This document shows positions 43,649 through 55,800 of a stretch of DNA of 64,000 nucleotides, in pieces. Position 1 is the stretch's first letter. Every line of letters begins with the position of its first letter. A program made the translations under genes and the position numbers. The stretch is from NCBI RefSeq assembly GCF_028640845.1, contig NC_080542.1, positions 19,324,283-19,388,282 on the forward strand. The letters are read 5' to 3'. The notes under the pieces are model-generated. The model ran no database searches. It was not told where the DNA came from and saw only the letters and a program-made list of their open reading frames with translations. The stretch comes from Ahaetulla prasina. Taxonomy: Eukaryota; Chordata; Lepidosauria; Squamata; Colubridae.

Positions 43649-43873
43649 CTACACAATCGGGCAAGTCTCTTCATCCGTGGCCTTTGGTACAGGGTTTTTT
43701 TGCACATCATAGTATGCAGACCAGGCAGCCTTCATGATCCACTCTTCGTAGTTCTTGACAGATGTGAAAACCCCTGGACGAATTATAGTTCCACATCCAT
43801 TTCCAAAGCTGGAAATGCCAGCCAAGAACCACACCCCCTTGTGGCTGCAAACCAAGGGGTCTCCAATGCTTAC
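43649..43873 (-). CDS. PRSS53: PRSS53 exon 10, domain 2 end, Ser replaced by Ile
   Basis: Acceptor TTGAATCTCTAG at 43874. Encodes VSIGDPLVC where domain 1 has GDSGGPLVC, so the Ser position is Ile. Then [13 protein letters not shown] and a C-terminal tail ending TCPIV before TAG at 43649. Confidence 0.9.
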   Translation of the reverse strand, partial: VSIGDPLVCSHKGVWFLAGISSFGNGCGTIIRPGVFTSVKNYEEWIMKAAWSAYYDVQKNPVPKATDEETCPIV

Positions 43874-46800
43874 CTAGAGATTCAAGAATAGAAAAATTAC
43901 TATCTCAAGCTGACAAGAACCAAAATGGGAAGCTGTGGGGCAACATTTTCAAATCATGAGGAAGCAAACATAATGCAAGCAGAAATAAGCAATGCTATTT
44001 GGGTTATCTGGATATTGATTCTAGAAAAAAACTTAATACCAGCAGTTGTAAATCATAATTCAATTGTCCTTGATTATTAGCTTCTGCTTATAATGTTCAA
44101 AAATTCTAAGTACGTGTAAAGTAAGAATTGGGAAATCATTTTATTCCGCTTTATTCTGTGGTATTTTTTCAATGTTCCATAATAGCTTACTGGTATTCCC
44201 TGATGGTCTCCTACCAGTCACCTAACTAGGTCCAATCCTGTTTACCTTACATGCCTAGATAAGGTCATCTTATGATTTTGCTTAAGAGCTCCATTAATGG
44301 TACTATCAACAATAATACTTCTGCAGTGTCTTTTATGTGACAAAATGGGTGAAAATTCCTAAGTTACCTTTTGAGTTTCATTGGCTTAAAAGAGGAAAAG
44401 ATCTAAGACAGAACTTCTGGGTTTCATCTCCAATCAACATAAAGAATTGTATATTGGATTAAAGTTAGGAAACAGCCAAAGAAACAACTTGTGAGAGTTT
44501 ATGGCACTTTGGATTGCAGGGTGTTGTTCCTGATCATCAAAGGGATGTGAATGAACAGACAAAAATTGAAATTGTGAGTAGGGGATTAAGAGAAATTTTT
44601 AGGAGGGGTCCTTGACAAAAAGCACTTTGAACATCAATTGTGTTGTAAATGTGGTACCTTGATGAACGTATCTTTTCTTTTATGTACTCTGAGAGCATAT
44701 GCACCAAGACAAATTCCTTGTGTGTCCAATCACACTTGGCCAATAAAAAAAAATTCTATATATATATATTAAAAAAAATGTGAAGCCAGTCACAGCCTTA
44801 GAATGACCCTGTCTTGAACATTTCAGCACCACAGGTGCTGGACAGCTCCACTGCTTTAAAAATGGATATTTTTGCCCTGATTTTTGCTTTATCTCTGGTT
44901 AGGGAATATCAGTGCTTCAGTTAATAATGTGTAAATAATAGTTATTTAATTATTCAATGTTTTCTGTCCATTTGGCTTTTTCCTGAGGCAAGGAATTATA
45001 GTTTCCTTGAAGTTAGGAAACAGTCTACACCAAGCAGGCAATTTGCATTAAAAAAGTTCTCACAAATGTTTAAGTGCACCATTTTCAACATAATTTATCT
45101 CTGAAACATCTAACAAAACAGGCCATATTTAAATCATGTATTAAAATTTAAAACATAGAGAAGACATCCAAATCAAATATATTTTCTCCTTTCATTTTTT
45201 TTTCAGAGAGAATTCAGAAACCTCAAATCCCTAAAAAGAAAGAGCCCAGTCAGGGATGAAATGTTCCCGGTTTGGACCAGATCACCCGATCTGGTAGTGA
45301 TGGCGGCGGGTGGTTCGGAGAACCAGTAGCAAAAATTCCTCTCCCCCCATGCCCTGCTGAGCCACGTGATCACCAGAGTTTTCTTTTTTTACTTTAAAAA
45401 GCATTTTTTCTTTATCTGAAAAATGCTTTTAAAAGTAAAAAAAAACCAGTGGTTCAGCTGGGATCATCAGAGGAACATTTTAAAAGCATTTTTTCTACAA
45501 CCTCTTCAGCTCCTCTGACGATCCCAGCTGAGTTGCCTGATCATCAGAGGCTTTTTTTTTTAAAGGCAAAAAAAATGCTTTTAAAATAAAACAAAAGCCT
45601 CTGATGATCAGGCAACTCAGCTGGGATTGTTAGAGCCTTTTAAAAGCATTTTTTCTACAACCTCTTCAGCTGAAGAGGTTGTAGAAAAAATGCTCTTAAA
45701 AGTAAAAAAAAAAGTTGGCCACGCCCATCCAGTCACATTACCCCCACCATCACCAAGCCACGCCCACAGAACCGGTAGTAACAAATTTTACATTTCATCA
45801 CTGAGCGCAGTGTTTGCATAAATTCAGTCTTCTGGCCCTGTGCTTGCTCATAACAATTGTTCATGGGAATGGTCAGGGTGACGGTCCCCACTCTGATTCC
45901 ATTGATTCTAAGCCCCTGCATGTGATGAAAACTTTATTCTGGCAGTGGTGTCTTTTCATAGTACACTCAACAGCTGCTGTATCGTTCACTGGTTAAATTC
46001 AATTCCTTACCTCACAACGCATGGACCTGTTATGTGGTGCTGCACAGATCATCTTAGGAATGATGGGGATTTCTCTCCCGTGCTCACTCGTTGCATTGTA
46101 GAGGCAATTGCAATTCTTTGGGCCAAGGATTTTTGCCTTCACACCTTGCAGAGGGCCTGGAATCCCATGGTCATCTGGATAAAGAGGAAATAATATTGTT
46201 AAATAGGAGGAGTAATTCTAAATGAGAGGCATGGTGGCCTAGAGGTGGAGCTCTTGCCTCACAATCAGAGACTGTGAGTTCAATGCTAAGTAGCAGCAGA
46301 TATTTCTCTCTCTCTCTCTGCACGCAAAGAGAAAATATCTCCTGTGAACCCCACATAGGCATCAGGAAGGGCATCCAGCCAGTAAACGCTCAACTCCATT
46401 CAGTTGCCCCGACTCCACCCCAGTGCAAGGGATTACAGGGTTATTAAAAGAAAAAGAAAAAACAAGGGGGGAGAGAGTAATTCTAAATCTCTTGTCTCCT
46501 TTCCTCTTTCCCCTGCAAAGCACCATAGATTTCTTCAACATAAGGCAGCATCATAAGTTGTGACAACATCTCTTTTCTCCATATCTTGTATCAGATTACA
46601 AGTTCTATTAAAAGCCTATCCTAGAGAAAAAAATCCATCACTCTCTCCCATCTTGCCGATCCACAACATACCAATTCTCCGCCCGCGGGTCCAGCAGGTA
46701 GAGCCAAAGGGGAACTTGTGGGCAGGATATGGAGCACAAATGGCTGAGATGCTGTCATTGAACACCACAGGTTGTGCCAATGTGACTACTGCAATGTCGT

Positions 46801-49800
46801 AACCTTCCATCATGTCAATGTAGAGACCGTGAAGCTCAATGTTTTTCAGAGTTCTCTTCTCTTGCCATTTTTGTTGCCCTCCTTCCAGCTGCTCTCCCAG
46901 AAGTACTTCCCAGCCTTCTGTTTCCTGGCGTCTGGAAAACATCACGCAGAAGGAAAAAGAATGATACCCAAGTAAAACAACAATCAAAAAAAGGAAGTCT
47001 GTGCAATCAGATTGGATTGAATACATTTATGACACTTGGGACTGGAGCTTCTATCGCTAAGCAATGTGGACATTAAGTGAGTCACATCCAACTTTAGAAC
47101 CTAAAGTTCTAAAAAGCGAATGTATGTCGTTGTTAAGTGAATCATGCAGGTGTTGGCAAATCCCCATTGAGTTTGTTTGCTGGAAGCCCGCGGGAAGGTC
47201 ATGAAAGGCGATCACATGATCCTAGGATCATGCAATCATTGTAACTACGTGCTGGTTGCCAAGTGCCCAAATTTTGATCATGTGATCATGGGGACACTGC
47301 AATGCTCATAGGTAGGAGGCCTGTTCATGTCACATTTTTTTCAGCACTATTGTAACTTTCAATTAAAAGTTAAAAGACCATTAAAACAAATGGTCACAAG
47401 TCAAGGATTGTCTGTAATCACTTTGGACTGCAGTTTGGGGGGTTGACTTAATATAAAGAGGGAGGACATTTTTGTAAAGTCAGGCCAAAAATTCTGGAAG
47501 TTGGGATTCTACCATAGTCAGTTTGGTTTGATGGCTAAGGCACCAGGCTAGAAGTCCGGAGATGGGGAATTCTAGTCCTGCCTTAACCATGAAAGCCAGC
47601 TGGGTGACTTCATGGTTAAGGCAGGACTAGAATTCCCCCTACCAACTTCAAAGGATTGCTGTTGGGGGAATATAGAAGGGTAAAGTCATGTTGGATATAT
47701 TTGCCACCTTTAGTTACTTGTAAAAATAATAAAGACAGGATACAAATAAATAAATAGTCACCATCAGAATTATGGCTGAGCCTTGGTGCCAGGTTCATTC
47801 ATGTTTACAATACAGAGAAATGAATGGGTCAGGTTAGCTAAGCTTGAGAACATTCAAAGGACACCATTAGTTGAAAAGAAGTTCTCAGATCTAATCCAGA
47901 GTCAGTGAGATGAATGTGGATATTGACCAACATGGGCTCTTCCCTACTCAGAGGCTGCCTCACCCCCATCTTCCACTCACCCAATGAAGCACTGAGCAGC
48001 AGTCAGAATGTGGTGTTCCCCAATTAAAGTGCCTCCACAGGCGTGCTCTCCTTGATACTGTAGACTTGTATACCAAGGCCATTGTTTGTTCTCCTGTTTC
48101 AGGACCCCACAGCCTGGAGATCAATAAAGAACACAGGTAGTGCTCAACTTATGACCACAGTTCAGTCCAGAATTTCCACTGCTAATCAAGACAGTTGTTT
48201 TGCCTCATTTTACCACCTTTCTTGCCACAGTTGTTAAGGGAATGACTGCAGTTCTTAAGTTAGTAACCCGGTTGTTAAGTGAATCTAGCTTCCTCATTGA
48301 TTTTGCTTGTCAATGTTTGCTTCTCATGCAACCGTCACAATTACTTGCCAAGCGTCCAGAATTTGATCTCGTGACCATGGGGACGCTGCAATGGTTGTAA
48401 GTGTGAAAAACGGTCGTAAGTCATTTTTTTTCAGTGTCGTCGTAACTTCGAACAGTCACTAACAAATGGGTGTAACACGAGGACTAACTGTAACATGAGG
48501 TGTCACTTCATCTTATGTCCCCAAAGTCAAGAGGTACAGTACATATATATGGCTACATCCATTATCACCTCTTCCACATTGGCAGGGGTGTGCCAGTCAT
48601 GAAACCTGAACACCTCCAAGAAACGCACACATGGTGACACTAAAGATTTTCACAGTGTATTGATGGGGACAATACAATAAGAAGCAAAAATGGCCCAGTG
48701 AAAGGGAAAACATTTTTCTGTTTCTGTTTATTACACATCCTTCTGGGTGTGGCCTTTGGATGCCTAGATGAACAAATAAGCCATATAATTTCCATCACAA
48801 AAAAGGAGATGATGGGAGCATCCAGCTTTAAACCATGATATGCCCAGATAAGAAGCAAGATTCAGATGGGAATCATGTGGTCTTCCAAATATGATTGTGT
48901 TCCAATTCCCATCATCCAAGGGAACATCCTCAGTAGGGGTAATTATAGTTCAGTGTAGGAAGGACTATCGATCCCTCTTACCTGAGGCACTAAATGGGTC
49001 TTTAATTAAGATTAAAGTGTAGACTAGTGTTACTCAATCTTGGCAACTTGGAGATGGGTGGAGTTCAATTCCCTGAATTTTCCAGCCAGCTTCCCAGAGA
49101 ATTATGGGAAGTCCACATCTTAAAATTACTATGCTTGAGAAATGCTGCTCTATAAGATGAGGACCAGTTTGGTGTGGTGATTAAGACAACAATTATACAG
49201 AATTGGTGACTAGTTAGAGCAGTGTTTCTCAGCCTTAGCAATTTTAAGATGTCTGGCCTTCAACATGGCTGGCTGGAGAATTCTGGGAGTCGGATTCCAC
49301 ACATCTCCAGGTTGCCAAAGTAAGCAGCATTGATTCTGATTTTGGCTGATAGCTGGTATTTATTGCAAAAGCAAACTCTTGCAAGTCTTTGGTTTAAACA
49401 TTGGCAATGCAAACAGACTTTTTGGCCTCAACGACTGGCTTAAACCCTTCCTTCTCTGAAAATAGAAGAGGCAGAACTTAAAGCTAGATCAGAAAACAAG
49501 AGGGGGCAAGTACAGAATATCAGCAAAATCCTGCAGTGAGGCTTTGGACAGGTGGGTTGTCAATGAAGGTATTCACAATAACGAGATGTGAAGATGCCTA
49601 CCTGTGCACATGTAACTGTCAGTGGTGTTGGGTATGGGCTCAATCTGATTGGCAAAGGAGGCTCCTTCAACATGGTGCTGGATCCAGTTGGCATAGGCTC
49701 TCACGTCCGTCAAGAGGGTGGGTCCGTAGAACTGGGTACAACTCAAGGAGGAACTCATGATCCCTGCCTGGAACCATCGGCCATTCTCCAGGCAAACCAG

Positions 49801-52800
49801 TGGGCCACCCGAGTCGCCCTGGGGTGGAAAGAGGGGGTTTTTTTTGCATTTTTTTCTGCATGCACAGTGGTGTCTGTCTCCATCTCCTCCTTTCCTAACA
49901 GGTTTTCTTACTGCATGATCCACCAGTGGGAGCTAATGGCAAGGAGATGCCTCAGGCTGAACCTCCCCATTCTTTGATGGGCAACAACATTAAATAAAGG
50001 GGTAGATAAAGGGGGGGGGAACTAGAGATAGGAGCCAAGGAAAAGAATCATGAATTCATAATTATGAGAATTATGAATTCATAATTATGAGATTCATGAA
50101 TTCATAATTATGAGAATCATGCATTCATAATTATGAGAATTGTGAATTCACTGATGATAAAACCATCCAGTAGAACTGGGAAATCTGTTGGTCTTAATCA
50201 CAGAAATACGGGGCTGAAAGGGACCCTGGAGGTCTTCTAGTCCAAACTTTTCTTGAAAACCTCCAGCAATGGGGCATCCACAACTTCAGAAGGCAAGCTG
50301 TTCTATTGATTAATTATTCTCACTGTTAGAAAATTCCTCCTTATTTTAAGGTTTGATCTCCACTGGTGAACTTCCAACCCATTGCTTCTTGTCCTGCCCT
50401 CAGGTGCTTTGGAGAATAAATCGAATTGGGTGTGTCTAGTCTAGTGAAAAGAAGGACTATGATGATATGACAGCAGTGTTCCAATATTTAAGAGGCTGCC
50501 TCAAAGAAGAGGAGGTCAACCTATTTTACACAGTACCAGAAGGCAAGACAAGAAACAACAGAGGGAAGCTAATCAAGGAGAGAAATAACTTAGAACTAAG
50601 GAGAAATTTCCTGACAGTTAGAACAATTAATAACTTGCCTCCAAAAGGTGTGAGTGTTACATCACTGGAGGTTCTGAAGAAGAGACTGGCAGCCATTTGT
50701 CTGCAATGGTAGGGTCTCCTCACTCTCCTGTCTTGAGCAAAGGATTGAACTAGAAGATCTTCAAGGTCCCTTCCAACCTTGTTATTCTATTAGGCTAGAT
50801 CTCAAGTTATCTCAAGTTATACTTAAGGCCCACTGCTGAATTCCTTTTCTTCACCATATTGCATTCCCTCTATGCCATAAAGGAAAAAAATGGAGCGAAA
50901 AGAGGGAACTGTAAACTTCCTAAAACATTTTCTACCCTCTAGATTCAAATATTTCCTCAAGCATTGCTGCAGAATCCCAAGCTCAGACCTAGTGGGCTAG
51001 AAACTTGATTTACATTCTTGCTTTAAAATTAACAACCAATTCTTCTCTATAAAGATAGGGTCATGTGAAAATATTTAAATTTACTAGTGGGGTTGTACAA
51101 TGAGCCAAAACACACAGTTGTAGTTCATCGGTTGGAAAGGGCTGGATCCTGCATGAGGCAATCTGCACCGTGATTGGTAGTTGTGGGTGTGGAGGGGCAA
51201 TTTCCCCTTTTCCCTGCCTTTTTTTTGGGGTGTGTATGTGCCCTATATGTTTCTGTTTGCCTGACTATCTTGTTTGCTGTAAATATAGATGTAAAATATA
51301 TAAAATTACAAGTCCATGTCAGTGCCCCTGACTTCATTTGGACAGTCATAATTCCCTGACAGATCAGCAGTGTTAGTGTTAGAAATTCTGTTTATATAAA
51401 GTACCACGCAAGTGCTTTTCATAAGAGGAAACAAATAGTAAAGTCACCCTGTGCTTTACTGCTCAACTATATTACTTTATCAGGAAACTCTACTTAGAAC
51501 AAAAGAGCATAATGTATATATAGATCCAAACTTGTAAATTCTGCCATCTATTGGCTGAATATGTCTGTAGTTGTTGCAATATAAAACATCCCAACATGCA
51601 TTCCAACAATTAGGAAGCAGCAGACTTCCTAAACACATGCTTCTTTAGAGGTTGGGGGTATGATGTTTGACTAACCTTACAAGGTCCTCTCTTGCGGTCA
51701 GGAGTCATGGCACAGACCATACCAGGCAAGGCAGGGTTGACGATCCGCCTGTTGCGCAGATTGCTGTAGATGCAGTTGCAGGTGTCAACAGTCAAGAGGT
51801 CCATCGTTATCTCTTGGAGGATCATGGGTTCTGGCAGGTGGACTGGAAGACAAGAAGGAATGACGTTAAACCTGCAGAAACGAGCGCATGCATGTGTGGT
51901 CCATTTGCACAACTGGGGTGTGTGCATGACCACTGCTTGTGCAAATAGGGCTGCACATGCGTATACTTCCCCGCCACTCATGCAAAACCATCCCCTTCCC
52001 CCCTCCCCACCAGTCCAAAAAGCCAGAAAGGCTGGGGAACTTTGCCCTAAAGCCTCTCCTTATTAATAAGAAACTCCAGATCTATTTTTTTTTTAAAGAT
52101 CTGTTTTTTACAGATTCCTGAAGCTAGGTCTGAAGACCTTCCAGGCCTCTCCACTCTAACCCCTTCTATTCACCGTTGGCTGCGACGTCTCCCCAGCCAG
52201 TCAGCCAGCACTGGGTCCCAAAGGCAAAGCGGTGCTCAGCAAAGGGCAGGCAGATAGGTGCAATATCTCTGGTGTAGCGCACAGGTTTGGCCAGGTGCAC
52301 CAGAGCGATGTCATGTCCTCTCTCGTAGCTGGTGTAGTTTTCGTAAGGGATGACCATGGAGACGTTCCATTTTGACCCTCTAGCCCTCCTGCCAATCAGC
52401 CTCACAGTTCCCAAGATCACGCTCCAATGCTCCGGGTGGATTTGTTTCCCAATCCTAGAATAAAACAACATCCGTATATGAGAGCTGTAATTCCATCCAA
52501 CCTTACGCCATCTACACCTAGAATACTACATGCAGTTTTGGTCACCACACTACGAAAAAAAGATATTGAGACTTTGGAAAACGTGCAAAGAAGAGCAATT
52601 AAAATAAATAAAGGCCTGGAGACTAAAACGTATGAAAAACAATTCCAGGATTTGGGTTTGGCTAGTCCAGAGAAAAGAAGGATTAGGGATGACATGATAG
52701 CAGTATTCCAGTATTTGAGGGGCTGCCACAAAGAAGAGGGGGTCAATTTATTTTCCAAAGCACCAGAAGGCAGGACAAGAAACAATGGATGGAAACTAAT

Positions 52801-55800
52801 CAAGGAGAGAAGCAACCTGGAATTGAGGAGAAACTTCCTAACAGTAAAAACAATTAACCAGTTGAACAGCTTGACTTCAGCAGTTGTGGGTGCTTCATCA
52901 CTGGAGGTTTTTAAGAAGAGACTGGACAGTCACTTGTCTGAAATGGTATAGGATCTCCTCCTTGAGGACTAGAAGATTTACAAGGTCCCTTCCAACTCTG
53001 TTCTGACTCTGATTCTTCTTTTTTTCCTCCAAATTTTATTGATTTTTTTTATTAGTTACATTTCTTAGTGCTTAATTAACATCTTTTTGTCTGGGTATTT
53101 ACCGTATATACTCGAATATAAGCCGATCCGAGTATAAGCCGAGGTCCCCAATTTTACCCCAAAAACTGGGGTAAACTGGGGACTCGAGTATAAGCCGAGG
53201 GTGGGAAATGAGGCACCTACCGGTTGGGGAAACCCTCCCTCCCTCAGCTGAGAAGGCTGGCGGCTCCCCCGCCCCGCCCTCTCACTGCACCGGCAGGGCT
53301 TCCCCGCGCCGTCCGGTAAAATGTGAAAAAAAGAAGAAAAAAAAACTCGAGTATAAGCCGTATATACTCGAGTATAAGCCGAGGGGCTTAAAAAAAAAAA
53401 AAAAAACTCGAGTATAAGCCGTATAGACCCGAGTATAAGCCGAGGGGATGTTTTTCAGCACAAAAAACGTGCTGAAAAACTCGGCTTATACTCGAGTATA
53501 TACGGTAATTTGCTTAATGATTCTGTTTATATTCTTAATCTCCACCCCTTTTTTCCCAACCACTGGTAAAATAGATTCCATGTTTGATAGTATTCTGTGT
53601 CTTCTGTCTGCTTAATTTTCAATGTCAATCTATCCATTTCTGCACAGTCTAATATCTTAATTATCTCTTCATCTTGCGGTGTTTCTTCATTTCTTCACCA
53701 TTCTTCAATCGGGAATGGTGGCAGAAATAGGATGAGCCACCAATGAGCCACCAGGAGGTATAAGGAACTTTATCAGGCTAAGAGGCATATTAGGGGCATG
53801 AAGAAAAGGGGTACCCATCTTCACTTACTCGAAAAAGCAGTGGGCAGCGGTGAGAACCCACTGATCATTAATGAGGCTTCCTCCGCAGACATGTTGGTTG
53901 CGATATTGGACACTGACTTGCCACCGCCACTCGCCAGCCTGGGCATTCACACCACCCGCTATCCGTAGAACAGGCCGTTGAAGTCCACATGTTAATGCTG
54001 CATGGGGAACAGAAAGATTAAGAGGCATCTTATAGAGAGGTTATCCAATTTTGTTTTGGTGTCTTGGAGCTAGTATTGACTCCTGGCAATGGCCTAGATA
54101 AGTCTCTGCAGTTTTCTTGGTAAGGTTTATGGAAGCGATTTTTTTTTTATTTGTCATAACAGCATACATAAGCATAAGCATTAAGCAACTATACAACATA
54201 TAAGCATATATATGAGTATAAGCATGTAATAACTATATAAATTGGATATAATGAAAGGAAACAGTAGGACAGGAACAGTTGGCACATTTGTGCTTCTTAT
54301 GCACGCCCTTTATAGACCTCTTAGGAAAGGGGTGAAGTCAATAGTAGACAGTTTTTGATTAAAGCTTTGGGGACTTTGAGAAGAGACCACATTTCCCCTT
54401 GCCTGATTCCTAGAGCTGAGAGAGAGTGGCTGGCTGGAGTCATCTAGCTGTCTTCATGCCTGAGTTGGGATCTGAACTCAGTCTCCTAGTTTCTAGCCTG
54501 GTGTCTTAAGCACCGTATTAAACTAGCGCCCACCTGATAGAATTTTTCTCAAGCTTGGCAACTTTAAGATGTTTGGACTTAAACTCCCAGAATTCTCTTT
54601 AAAATCATTGAAACTATAATCAGTTAGCCATAAGGGATTAATGGCGTTAAAGCCTTGGTCTTCTCATACTGACTTGTGAAATATACAGCTTCAGAATAGG
54701 TAACTGGGTTTTTTTTTGGGGGGGGGGCATGTTTTGTTTCGGAAATAGCCCTGATCACATCAATATGATGCAATATCAATCTTTGCAATTTAAACCCAGA
54801 AGCCAACATTTTAAGCCCACCCAAATATTGTTTGCAGCTACCTTTCAAACCTAGGGTAGAAGGGTCCCATACTAATTCATTTTCATCCCATCTTTTATGT
54901 GGTTTTATCCACTTTAATGGAAAAGAGTTGCAAAATAAAAGAGAAATATGGCATTTATGATCCTACCTGGAACTGATGATCCTCTGTGAAGAGCTGATAA
55001 AAACAAAAAACACGGTTGTGTTAAAATCCCCTTCAAAAAAATCGAGTATCTGGTTAAATGCACATATAAATCCCCTCTGCTACCAAATAGACATTTAAAC
55101 TTAGTTACATATAACTAAGATAAATTATTGACAATTGGAAATGCATCCACATTCCACAAACTCTTAGTTTTCTGCAGAATTTCTAACTGGATATAAGTCA
55201 ATTTATTTGATAGAGAAAAATTGCCTTTGAGATAAATGGACATGTGTTCGTCCTGGGTTATCTCTGCAGTTGAGTGTCTTCAGACATATTAGTCATGCCT
55301 GATTCAGTTCAAAGGGGCTACTCACTTGGAGAGGCAATTTCCATCTGCTTTTAACAGTTAACAAATCAAAACAGCTTCCTCAATTGCTCCTTTAGGGATT
55401 TTTCCCTCATTTCCTAACAATGAGCAATTTTGGATACAAATATTTGAATTGGCTTCTTTTTATCATTGGTTGTCACGAACATTTGATTAGCAGCAGTTGC
55501 TTAAGTGCAGGAAGTCCTTGATTTACAACCATAATTGAGCCCAAAATTTCTGTGGCTAAGCAAGACAGTTGTTAAGGGAGTTTTGCGGCATTTTATGAGC
55601 ATTCTTGCCACAGCTGCTAAGTGAATCATTTCAGTTGTTAAATTAGTAATGCGGTTGTTAGGTCAATCTGGCTTCCCCATTGACTTTGCTTGCCAGAAGA
55701 TTGCAAAAGGGGATTGTGTGACCCCAGGACACTGCGACCATCACATAGGCATGCCAGTTGCCAAGTGTCTGCATTTTGATCATATGACCAAGAGGAGGCT

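Noticed and set aside
43649..54028. Snake venom-type serine protease gene
   Set aside because: Tandem two-domain architecture, GPC pocket motif and neighbours fit PRSS53, not a single-domain venom protease.
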